DNA from: Chitinophaga sp. S165 | Lineage (GTDB): Bacteria > Bacteroidota > Bacteroidia > Chitinophagales > Chitinophagaceae | Assembly: GCF_003182155.1 (NCBI RefSeq) | Contig: NZ_QGTG01000008.1 | Coordinates: forward strand, 352,403-416,402 | Length of the DNA stretch: 64,000 nt | Reading direction: 5' to 3' | Shown: piece by piece, positions 17,173-25,557 of the stretch | How the letters are laid out: each line of letters starts with the position of its first letter | How positions within the stretch are numbered: position 1 is the first letter of the stretch | Made by a program: the position numbers and the translations under genes | The notes under the pieces: model-generated | The model's database searches: none | Told to the model about the DNA's origin: nothing | What the model saw: only the letters and a program-made list of their open reading frames with translations

Positions 17173-19056
17173 ATGTCGCAGTTAACCGAAACCATATTCC
17201 ATATTGATGAACAACCGCTTACAATTTTTAATTCTTTTACATTAAATCAGGACCTTTTTTCACATCACCGTTTTACACTGGCATGCCCGGCTGAAGCGAT
17301 TGACGGCCATGCGGGATTGCTGACGAGATCAAAAGATCTGATCGGCGCTACCTTTGACGCCCATATCAGCGCTATCAATTTAAGCATTGGAGGAAGTGCG
17401 GTTGTCCCTTTGCTGTTCCGTGGCGTAATAACAGATGTGGAAAGTATTCGTCACACCGGAAAGCGTGAAGAAGTGATACTTACCGGTTACAGTCCTACTA
17501 TCATACTTGACAGCGGGCCACATTGTAAAAGCTGGAAGAAACAAGCCCTTAAGAATATTATTAGCGATGTTCTGGCCGTTTTCCCGGCAGATCTTTTGTC
17601 GCCGGATGTATCTCCCGTATATACTGAGATGTTAGGTTATACGGTACAGTATAGAGAAACAGCATGGGAATTCCTGCAACGTATGGCCGCTAATTACGGG
17701 GAATGGTTGTTCTGGAACGGCAGCAACCTGGTATTTGGTCCTCCGAAAGACAAAAGAAAAACATCACTTGTATATGGCAGTAATCTTAGCCGCTTTGCCG
17801 TTGGGCTAAAGGCGATACCTGCCCAGCAGAGATATGTGACTTGGGACTATCAGAGCAGCCAGGTATACGTCAGCTCGCCGGAAGGTGTTGAACAGCGGGC
17901 CGGCCTGAACGGTTTAGGTAAGACTGTTTATGAGTCAAGCCGCAAGCTGTATGATACACAGCCTAAACAGTGGAACTATCGCTACGCCAATAACAAGAAA
18001 CAGCAGGATGAACTGGCCACATTGAGAAGCGCCGTAGAAAGCAGCCGGACAGTGCACGCTACCGGTCATTGCGGTACGCCACAGTTAACGTTGGGAGACA
18101 CGATAGATATCAGCGGCAGCAACCTCTTTGGGGGTGGTGAGACTGAAGGATACGGGCAATATCGTGTAACCAGTATCAACCATCGGGTGAACGCAAAAGG
18201 CAATTACGAAAACGACTTTACGGCAATACCGGCAACGGTCAAGTTACCTCCGGTAGCAATACCGGCAGAGCCACTTTGCGAAACGCAAAGCGCCATCGTG
18301 AAGGATAATCATGATCCGCTCGGACTGGGCCGCATCCGTGTGAAGTTCCATTGGATGAACGACACGGAGAAGAGCCCGTGGATACGGGTAACCACACCAC
18401 ACGCCGGTGGCGGAAAAGGACAGTTCTTTATTCCTGAAACAGGGGAGGAGGTTATTATCGGCTTTGAAGGAGATGTAGCCACGAAGCCCTTTGTGATCGG
18501 CTCCGTTTATCACAGAGCAGCTGGTAATACCTTCAGTAACGCCGGCAATGATGTTAAAGCCCTGCAAAGCCGTAGTGGCAATAAACTCATACTGAACGAC
18601 AAGGAGGGAAGTGTTCATCTGACCGATAAAGGTGGGGCAGATATGAAGTTTGATGGAGCCGGTAATGCAGTAACAAATACCAACAATAATAATACCCTGA
18701 ATGCAGGCGCCAGTAACCTCATTAACGCAGGCAGCACGAACGTCATCAATGTAGGTGGTACCAAAGATGCACCACCGCAAAGCATCCTATCCATGGATGC
18801 AGGCGGTAACATTGTGCTGGATGGTAAGACAAAGATCATCATCCAGGTTGGCGGTAATAGTATCGAAATCACAAAGGAAGGGATCTTTACAACTGCGAAC
18901 GACGGTAAGATACACACGATTGCTAAAACAGGTGATGTAAGTGTTGAGAGTGAAACCGGCGAAGCTAAATTTAAAGGTAGTATCAAAACCAATTTAGGTG
19001 GAGGTACATCCACTTTTGTGTATGGGTCCGATTCTGTGGAAATCAATCAGGCTTGA
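17173..19056 (+). CDS. vgrG: VgrG-like spike protein
   Basis: A 627-residue Vgr-family protein. The N-terminal 350 residues match the gp27-like part (including RETAWEFLQRMAANYGEWLFW split over residues about 156-176). The gp5-like OB-fold follows (VKDNHDPLGLGRIRVKFHW, then SPWIRVTTPHAGGGKGQ and GEEVIIGFEGD). The last 130 residues are Gly/Asn/Thr-rich and fit a beta-helical needle. It would form the tip of a contractile injection machine (T6SS subtype iii in Bacteroidota). Its stop overlaps the next start (TGATG), indicating translational coupling. No sheath, tube, baseplate or ClpV gene is present in the window. Confidence 0.88.
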   Translation: MSQLTETIFHIDEQPLTIFNSFTLNQDLFSHHRFTLACPAEAIDGHAGLLTRSKDLIGATFDAHISAINLSIGGSAVVPLLFRGVITDVESIRHTGKREEVILTGYSPTIILDSGPHCKSWKKQALKNIISDVLAVFPADLLSPDVSPVYTEMLGYTVQYRETAWEFLQRMAANYGEWLFWNGSNLVFGPPKDKRKTSLVYGSNLSRFAVGLKAIPAQQRYVTWDYQSSQVYVSSPEGVEQRAGLNGLGKTVYESSRKLYDTQPKQWNYRYANNKKQQDELATLRSAVESSRTVHATGHCGTPQLTLGDTIDISGSNLFGGGETEGYGQYRVTSINHRVNAKGNYENDFTAIPATVKLPPVAIPAEPLCETQSAIVKDNHDPLGLGRIRVKFHWMNDTEKSPWIRVTTPHAGGGKGQFFIPETGEEVIIGFEGDVATKPFVIGSVYHRAAGNTFSNAGNDVKALQSRSGNKLILNDKEGSVHLTDKGGADMKFDGAGNAVTNTNNNNTLNAGASNLINAGSTNVINVGGTKDAPPQSILSMDAGGNIVLDGKTKIIIQVGGNSIEITKEGIFTTANDGKIHTIAKTGDVSVESETGEAKFKGSIKTNLGGGTSTFVYGSDSVEINQA

Positions 19057-19949
19057 TGATGAAAAGAATAATACCGGCAAACCGGGTAAAAGAATATTTC
19101 CTGGTAACCAGCGCCAATAAAACCACCATAGGAAACAAAAAACTCGAATTCGTGCAGGATAAGCTGATCAGTTTCACAGTAGTGGACCAGCAGCCTGACC
19201 ACCTTGTTTTCGAATACAAGCTCTATGACCAGGTGATGAAGGGCAGTTCTCTGATCCACTATTATAGCGGCGACATGGATGAACTGCAGTCGGACCTGTT
19301 ATTCAAAACAGATGCAGCAGGCCGGTTAAAAGACCTCCTCCGGTTTAACACGTTAAAGCTGAAGCTGGAGACAGGGTTTGAGCGTAACATCAAAAAAAAG
19401 TACCCTAAAGAGTTTGTTATTCCTTTACTGGAAGAAACATCTAAGCTGCTCACTGACAAGCCGCGTTTGCTCGCTTCTTTTGATGGCTACAGTAGCTGGC
19501 GTTTCTTTTTTCAGCAATGGTTCCGTTCCTTTGAAAAAAAAGAAGAAGAGCTGCTTACCCTGAAGAAATATTTCGGCAATATAGATCTCCCGCTGGACCT
19601 GCAACGTACCGTTACTCCTTCTGTACGGGATAAAAGCAGATTGTCTGAGATGACAGTGACGGCGTCTCTGAACAAAACGTTGTTTGACCGTAATGCATTT
19701 TCCAGGATGTTGAAAGACCTCACCCACATATATAACATCGATGCAACGCTGAATGTAACACTGGAAGAGCAATATGATTTTTCGGAAGAAGGAAGTCTGA
19801 CAAATGCAGAACTGTTCCTGGAAACAGCAGTAGCCGACTGGTATAGTGTAACCTCCGCTCATCAGATCAAAAAGCTTTCAGAGCAGTCATTCCATGAACA
19901 GCGCTCCATATTTGAAAACCTTAAAAGGGAATCGGCAGTACCTTTTTAA
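19056..19949 (+). CDS. Unknown protein between VgrG and effector, possible adaptor
   Basis: 297 residues from the ATG at 19056 (a second ATG is at 19059; an upstream TTG at 19053 is less likely). I recognise no family. It has no signal peptide or membrane segment, and is rich in Lys, Phe and Asp; residues about 60-140 look mainly helical. The start overlaps the vgrG stop and the PAAR-like gene begins 26 bp after its stop. Genes in this position commonly encode adaptors or chaperones that load effectors on the spike; that role is inferred from position alone. Confidence 0.75.
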   Translation: MMKRIIPANRVKEYFLVTSANKTTIGNKKLEFVQDKLISFTVVDQQPDHLVFEYKLYDQVMKGSSLIHYYSGDMDELQSDLLFKTDAAGRLKDLLRFNTLKLKLETGFERNIKKKYPKEFVIPLLEETSKLLTDKPRLLASFDGYSSWRFFFQQWFRSFEKKEEELLTLKKYFGNIDLPLDLQRTVTPSVRDKSRLSEMTVTASLNKTLFDRNAFSRMLKDLTHIYNIDATLNVTLEEQYDFSEEGSLTNAELFLETAVADWYSVTSAHQIKKLSEQSFHEQRSIFENLKRESAVPF

Positions 19950-19975
19950 AAACCATTCTTTATAAACCGGATAAT

Positions 19976-21355
19976 ATGAGTAAGAAATACATCCCGGACA
20001 AGTCCTGGCTCACGTGCGATAAAGGACAATCGCCCACACAGATAGCTGTTACCCACGATAATAATTCGAAGATATACGGTGAGAAAATGGTAAGTGAGGC
20101 GGATATGATCCCCGGAGAAAATGTAAAGCCCTTTGGAAGATGTTCTGTTACCGGCGGCCCTTGCAAATTAGATCCCGTATACTGGGATAAGTGTAATCAG
20201 GGCGTCAAGGTAAACGGTTACAAACTGGTATTCGAAGATGCAAACTTACTTTGCAAACAGGGGGGAAAGGTCAAAGTCGATTTCTCAATACCCAACGGCA
20301 GCTTTTTTGATTTTGGATTTACAGGCTTTGGTATAGCTGCACAATGGCTAAATTATAAAGGTGCTATTGATTATGTTCAAAGAGGTGTTATTTATGATGT
20401 GGAAAATGGCAAAGTAGAGTTGACAACACCGACCGGTAACCAGGCTAGAAAGGGGAATTACGGTGAGATGAACGATAATGTTTATCATAGGGAACAGAAC
20501 TGGAGAGATGTAAGATCAGAACATCCTGTTGTAAACATCGATAAACCAACGGCCAGTGGCATTGATGGCGCCTACGAGAAGAATGGAACTACACGGGTGA
20601 CAGATGGAAAGTATGGAACGGCCAGGATCGCTGATACGCAGAACGGACGTGAACTTAGCCGGAGGTGGGTAGAAAATCATCTGGATAACGGAGCGATAGC
20701 CAGCAGCAGCGATGAAGCTGCGATGCGCGCCGCAAATCAGAACGGTACCCTGGAAAGGGAAGTGATATACACGGATAAAAATGAAAAGGGAAATATCAGA
20801 GAAGGGTTATCTTCTGAAACCCATAACACTGATGGAAAGAAGACGACGAGAGGCCAGTTTGAGGAGCTGGAAATAAAACCACGTACCCGTGCCGGGCAGA
20901 TGATAGACGCCGCCCGTTCATCTTTGCGGAATTCGTCGCCTGTACAGGCTTTGGCTAATTCTAATATGTCAAAAGGTATACGGGAAAGTGCGGCCGCTAC
21001 CAAAGCAAATAATGCCTTGTGGAAGGGCGCCCAGTTTATGGAATCCACGCCTGCACTTAAAACAACCGGAAAGGTGGTAGGCAGGGGATTTATTGTTGTC
21101 GGGATTGCCATTGATGCCTTCAGTATCGCTTCTGCTTACAATGAGGAGGGCGAGTTTGGAGATAAGACCCAACAGGCTACGGGATCTGCTATCGGAGGGG
21201 CAGCCGGAGCCTGGGCAGGCGCAGAAATTGGCGCGGTTATAGGTACTGCTATATGTCCGGGAGTAGGTACGGTGGTAGGAGGTATCGTCGGTGGTGTTAT
21301 CGGCGGAATAGTCGGCAGTGGTGCAGGTGCTAAGTTGGTGGATTGGTTATTTTAG
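19976..21355 (+). CDS. PAAR-like effector with glycine-zipper C-terminus
   Basis: A 459-residue protein. The N-terminal 115 residues look like a DUF4280 PAAR-like tip domain (DKSWLTCDKGQSPTQIAV, and a Cys-rich stretch FGRCSVTGGPCKLDPVYWDKC). The middle (about 120-375) is hydrophilic and not recognised. The C-terminus (about 395-455) is an uninterrupted glycine-zipper region (SAIGGAAGAWAG, VGGIVGGVIGGIVGSG) able to insert in membranes. This is the expected architecture of a spike-borne toxin. A PoNi-like immunity gene follows 25 bp downstream. No PoNe DNase motif is evident, so the toxic activity is unassigned. Confidence 0.8.
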   Translation: MSKKYIPDKSWLTCDKGQSPTQIAVTHDNNSKIYGEKMVSEADMIPGENVKPFGRCSVTGGPCKLDPVYWDKCNQGVKVNGYKLVFEDANLLCKQGGKVKVDFSIPNGSFFDFGFTGFGIAAQWLNYKGAIDYVQRGVIYDVENGKVELTTPTGNQARKGNYGEMNDNVYHREQNWRDVRSEHPVVNIDKPTASGIDGAYEKNGTTRVTDGKYGTARIADTQNGRELSRRWVENHLDNGAIASSSDEAAMRAANQNGTLEREVIYTDKNEKGNIREGLSSETHNTDGKKTTRGQFEELEIKPRTRAGQMIDAARSSLRNSSPVQALANSNMSKGIRESAAATKANNALWKGAQFMESTPALKTTGKVVGRGFIVVGIAIDAFSIASAYNEEGEFGDKTQQATGSAIGGAAGAWAGAEIGAVIGTAICPGVGTVVGGIVGGVIGGIVGSGAGAKLVDWLF

Positions 21356-21380
21356 TTATTTTAGCTTCAATCAATAAGTT

Positions 21381-22136
21381 ATGGGAATATTCAGCAAAAT
21401 TTTTGGAAGCGGTGGAGGACAGCAAACTACAAAGGTAAGGGCTCAGTTTAAGGATGGGGCTTATTTCCAGAAGGAAGTAACGCGCTTTGAGCAGATAGCG
21501 GAAGAGATGGAGAAGAAACCTCCGCAACAGCCCGACCCGTTTTATTACTGGTCTTTCGCTGGTAAGTTGAATAAAATACTGGAACTCGAATATTCTGCGG
21601 GCAAGCAGGTGGATGGCCTGGTAGATATCTATAAAAGGTCCCTGGATAATTACGTGAAAGGCTGGGATAAAAACGATCCTACTTATGAAGACCTGCTTAA
21701 TATGGTTTCATGGGGCATCTTACTGGATATTCCTGCGTCTGATTTCCGTAGACTGGAACAATATATAGAACGGGCAGATAGTGAAGGTCCTGAGAATTGG
21801 AAGCCGGATGCATTGCTCTGGTACCTGGTAAGACGCAGATTGAATAATGCCCCTTCAGATATTGGTGCGACGCTGTTTCCCGCAATATACCAGCCGCTTT
21901 TTGACATTACACAGCTACCAAAAGCCGATGCTGAAAATGCTGTGAGAGAATATCTAGGGAAATGGTATGAGTTACGGAAAGGCTCTCCCTGGTTCAATAC
22001 ACACGCCCGCGATAAGGGATATAGCGGTTACTGGGCATGGGATGTTGCCGCTGTAGTAAAAGTCATGGGACTGGATGACAGCAGCTTCAAAGACAATCCA
22101 TACTATCCGTATGATATAGTGCATTGGAGAGATTAA
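21381..22136 (+). CDS. PoNi-like (DUF1911) immunity protein
   Basis: A 251-residue cytosolic protein. The C-terminal 90 residues match the DUF1911 pattern of PoNi immunity proteins: WELRK-like WYELRKGSPWF, then GYSGYWAWDVAAVVKVMGLDDSSF and YYPYDIVHW. The N-terminal half (about 15-150) fits the helical DUF1910-like part. PoNi proteins neutralise PoNe DNase toxins. It lies directly after the PAAR-like effector gene and is presumably its immunity partner. The gene ends tail-to-tail with the next minus-strand gene with only 16 bp between. Confidence 0.85.
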   Translation: MGIFSKIFGSGGGQQTTKVRAQFKDGAYFQKEVTRFEQIAEEMEKKPPQQPDPFYYWSFAGKLNKILELEYSAGKQVDGLVDIYKRSLDNYVKGWDKNDPTYEDLLNMVSWGILLDIPASDFRRLEQYIERADSEGPENWKPDALLWYLVRRRLNNAPSDIGATLFPAIYQPLFDITQLPKADAENAVREYLGKWYELRKGSPWFNTHARDKGYSGYWAWDVAAVVKVMGLDDSSFKDNPYYPYDIVHWRD

Positions 22137-22152
22137 CAGCGCTCTATACACG

Positions 22153-25095
22153 CTATGACGGCTTTATATTATCCCACATTGGTAGCCACTTATCGGCAAA
22201 CCATTTTAGTGCATTTATATCAAGCATTTCCCAAAGTATCTTGTTGATCTGGATCCAGCCATCAATAGTAGGTTGCTGTATAAATAATTCCAATGGCTGC
22301 TTCAGTCTGTAAAGCTGCTCCTTCAGATAATTATTCCGATAGTAGTTATACGCTGTTAATGCAGCCCCGTCTATTTGTCGTGCCGTGTCTCTATATAAAT
22401 CGCCTCTCTGAGGAGGTTGATGGTGATGTTGCTGCTGCGTCCTGGGATTGAAATTGAATGGTCTGTCTTCCTCTATCCGGTTTCGGTCATTCCTGAACTC
22501 CTGATTGTATTTAAAAGGTGTAGGAGGTGTGGGGATATGGAATGTCGTATTAGACTGCGTTGGTGGAAGTGTAAAACGATCCCGCGGTTCTTTTTCCTCC
22601 TCTTCCATTCTATCTTGGTTGTTATTACTGAACCCGAGGTTGTATTTAAAGGGATCAAATGGTGTTGGATTATGGAATGTTGTTGTATTAGATTGTGGTA
22701 TTGGAGATTGGAAACGATCTTGAGGTATCCGCTTCTTTGATCTATCTTCATCCTCCTTTTTCTTATCTTCCTTACTGATTTCCAGCTTGCGTTTAAGTGG
22801 GACAGATGGTTTCTTCACAGGCGCATCCGGGACCTTTAATGCCTGTTCATAAATCTGCTCTAATTTATTCAGGGCGGAGGATAGCAATTTGTCAGTGTCT
22901 TTCTTCAGTACATCGATGTCATTTCTCCAGAAATTGGTGTAGGTAGTCAGAAGTTCTTTTTTCTTACGGATATAATATGACTGTCCGGCTTCGGATCTTA
23001 ATTTAGGAAGGTGGTCATTTGTTGCTTTTTCATCTATTTGCTGCACAAAGTATTCAATAACGGCAGCTCTTTCTTTTTCTTCCTCAAATAGTATTTTTTC
23101 CTCCTCCAATCTCAATTTTTCCTCCTCTTTTCTTTTTAGTTCTTCCTTTTCTTCATAGACGATCTGTTTTTCCAGTAGTCTGTCTTTAATTTTTATCAAC
23201 TCTTGCACCAACGGAACAAGAAGGCCATCCTTATCCTTTGTGTAAAGCTGGTTATCCTTTTTCCATTCTTCGCCTGCCCAGTACAGTATCTTCTCGCGAT
23301 TGGATTCAAATTTTTCCAGATATACATCATTGAATTCCGCTTCGTATTTGTAGGATTCCTCGCGGAAAGCGCTATACAGTAGACGTCGGAAGCCATCGCT
23401 CTTCTTTTGTTCCTTTAGTCTATGTTCGGTTTCTTCCTTTTCCAACTTGCGTTGTGCTTCAAGTTGTTTTCTTTTCTGCTCTTCCATAGCTTGCTGGTCC
23501 AGAACAACTTGATTTCTTGCTTTCACCCGTTCTCTTGCGAGCCTTTTTTCTTCATCAAAATCTTTTTTCAGATTGACATGCCGGTTACTATTTACAATAA
23601 GAAAGGCAGGGGTGTCTGATGATGTTTTTTTTATCTCATCGGTATATAAAATGTATTCCAGTTCTTCAGGCCCAAAAGGCAATACAATATGATAGCCTGG
23701 TGGCACTTTATATTTTGTTGTTACCTTTTCGTTGATAATATCGTAGGACAAGTTATTTCTGTCATCCATTGCCAATGCAGGGAACAGTGCTGACTTGTTA
23801 TTTATGCTAAAGTATCCTCTCAGGAGATATTCATTAGGAGACGACGTTGGTTCTATCTTTCCTCCGGGATGAAAGTAAAATCCTGGCGCAAAAGTCTTTG
23901 TGGTAAATGCTATGTTGCCTGGTACCACATCGGTCGGAATATCATGCTTCAGGGTGTCCTCAAAGATTACCTTTTTAGATGTATTTTCCTCCCAATGACT
24001 GATATCACTACCGTCATATCCCTGGTTGGGTATCAAAGTCATTTGGGTCACCCTGAAACGAAAATGTGATGGTAATAATCGTTCATCCGGCGCGCCGAAG
24101 GCGCCCTTAAAGTTCCCCCAGTTAAGAGACTCTGCTTCAAAACGTACTACTTTGTTGTTGGCGTTTACGGCTTCCTTAGTCACTTTTTCCACTGATTCTC
24201 TCATTTTATTGTTAAGCTTAGTGGATACTGGCACCAGGTTAGTATTGATACCGGGACCGTGTACCTGTTCATTTAACATATGGCCGCGTTTATAGTCGGC
24301 CAGATTTCTCAGCCTTCTCCATAACTTAGTCTCTTCTTCAGGGATAGAACCGTGTAGACCATCATCTCTGGGTACAATGCTCAACGGTTCCATCACCACC
24401 TTACTACAAAAGGTATCTCCCTGGATTGTTTTAGTCACTAACAGGCTCTGATGGGAGGGAGGCCGCATCTTTTTCATCGCCATGTTTGGCCCCTTGCTGA
24501 TCTGATTGAACTGTGCCAATAACAGCGCAATCTTTTTAAGTGCTTTTATCCCGTCTAACCTCTCTTGTTGGAGTGGTGCTTTACGCTTTTTGCCGCTTTG
24601 AGCTTTGGTTCCATACCTGCCGGTATGCACAGTTATTGAAAGCTTTTCAATCTCAACAAGCAGTAGCAATTCCTGCTTCGTTAACATCTTTTTTCCGGTC
24701 CTACCCCTCTTGCGGGCAATAAAATCGCTCAACGTCTGCTTATCTGAATGAAGATATAGTATGTCGCCTTCCAGCAATAAAGTATGTTGTTCATCTACCC
24801 CATCCTCATCCATATCCAGCAAGAGCGGTTCCTCTATGTCCGCAGTTGTTTGGTTCTCCTGATCCGTTGAGAGCGGTTCCTTTATGTCCGCTGTTATTCC
24901 TCTATCCGTAACCGTTGGGAGAGGTTCTTCTATGTCTGCATTTGCGTTTTCCGGAATAACCTGCCGGGAGAGCACTGCCGGTACTGCAATGCCGTCTTGC
25001 GATGAATTATCTGCCGCTGAACGATGTAAAGAGCTGGCAGTTGTTCTTTCAAATGAGGGATTCATAGCACGGAGGTTTGGGCCAAGATAATTCAT
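22153..25095 (-). CDS. Large repeat-rich protein with endonuclease-like GHMLN-HGPG motif, candidate effector
   Basis: A 980-residue protein with no signal peptide. Residues 53-91 hold three 16-residue repeats around AD-I-E/K-EPL. Residues 271-296 carry GHMLN, HGPG, NLVPVS and NN, the motif series seen in DNA/RNA non-specific endonuclease-like domains of DUF4157-type effectors. A long Glu/Lys/Arg-rich coiled coil spans about 525-800. Two 45-residue Pro/Asn-rich repeats (with TFH-PTP--PFKYN) lie at about 825-910. The C-terminal 70 residues are a separate helical unit. The order fits a delivered toxin, but no enzyme is proven. It abuts the Vgr island on the opposite strand. Confidence 0.72.
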   Translation of the reverse strand: MNYLGPNLRAMNPSFERTTASSLHRSAADNSSQDGIAVPAVLSRQVIPENANADIEEPLPTVTDRGITADIKEPLSTDQENQTTADIEEPLLLDMDEDGVDEQHTLLLEGDILYLHSDKQTLSDFIARKRGRTGKKMLTKQELLLLVEIEKLSITVHTGRYGTKAQSGKKRKAPLQQERLDGIKALKKIALLLAQFNQISKGPNMAMKKMRPPSHQSLLVTKTIQGDTFCSKVVMEPLSIVPRDDGLHGSIPEEETKLWRRLRNLADYKRGHMLNEQVHGPGINTNLVPVSTKLNNKMRESVEKVTKEAVNANNKVVRFEAESLNWGNFKGAFGAPDERLLPSHFRFRVTQMTLIPNQGYDGSDISHWEENTSKKVIFEDTLKHDIPTDVVPGNIAFTTKTFAPGFYFHPGGKIEPTSSPNEYLLRGYFSINNKSALFPALAMDDRNNLSYDIINEKVTTKYKVPPGYHIVLPFGPEELEYILYTDEIKKTSSDTPAFLIVNSNRHVNLKKDFDEEKRLARERVKARNQVVLDQQAMEEQKRKQLEAQRKLEKEETEHRLKEQKKSDGFRRLLYSAFREESYKYEAEFNDVYLEKFESNREKILYWAGEEWKKDNQLYTKDKDGLLVPLVQELIKIKDRLLEKQIVYEEKEELKRKEEEKLRLEEEKILFEEEKERAAVIEYFVQQIDEKATNDHLPKLRSEAGQSYYIRKKKELLTTYTNFWRNDIDVLKKDTDKLLSSALNKLEQIYEQALKVPDAPVKKPSVPLKRKLEISKEDKKKEDEDRSKKRIPQDRFQSPIPQSNTTTFHNPTPFDPFKYNLGFSNNNQDRMEEEEKEPRDRFTLPPTQSNTTFHIPTPPTPFKYNQEFRNDRNRIEEDRPFNFNPRTQQQHHHQPPQRGDLYRDTARQIDGAALTAYNYYRNNYLKEQLYRLKQPLELFIQQPTIDGWIQINKILWEMLDINALKWFADKWLPMWDNIKPS

Positions 25096-25237
25096 TTAAG
25101 CAGATAATAAAAAGTGGCCGGGCCGACTTCTGATAATATGGGTTCGATGGGACCAGCCAACGTGTCAAACAGCCAATCCGGTACATGATATCTATATTCT
25201 TTTAATATATCTTTGCTGCAGTAAATTCCCTATATCT

Positions 25238-25468
25238 ATGCTGTCATTTTCAAAATGGCTTATGGCCATGCTATTTGTTTCCCTTACCTGCTTAACCCTT
25301 TCGTCAAATGAGCAAATGCGGCAAATGTATCTCGACACAGATGAAGACAATCATGTGTTAAGGTCATCATTCTTTTCTGCTTCAGAAGGATTTGTCGTAT
25401 TTACAAAATGGATCGGTTATTCTGCTGATAGGGGCAGTACAGTAAATCAGAAAGTTAGTATGGCGTAA
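25238..25468 (+). CDS. Small possible exported peptide
   Basis: A 76-residue frame with a hydrophobic N-terminus (MLAMLFVSLTCLTLSS-like, residues about 6-22) that could be a signal peptide, then a hydrophilic tail. It is divergent from the 980-residue gene and convergent with the 381-residue gene. No family is recognised. It could be a remnant or chance frame. Confidence 0.3.
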   Translation: MLSFSKWLMAMLFVSLTCLTLSSNEQMRQMYLDTDEDNHVLRSSFFSASEGFVVFTKWIGYSADRGSTVNQKVSMA

Positions 25469-25482
25469 AATCCGCAATACTC

Positions 25483-25505
25483 AAAAAACAAAAGGGACCC
25501 TTTTG
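25483..25505 (-). terminator. Probable terminator after the helical-repeat gene
   Basis: CAAAAGGG and CCCTTTTG form a tight palindrome, followed on the minus strand by TTTTTTGAG. It lies about 50 bp beyond the stop at 25558. The loop is very short, so the real stem must open slightly. Confidence 0.45.
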
Positions 25506-25557
25506 CATACAATCGCTCAAGCCTCAATTCAGTAGGCTTCCCAGGAAGCACTTTTAT

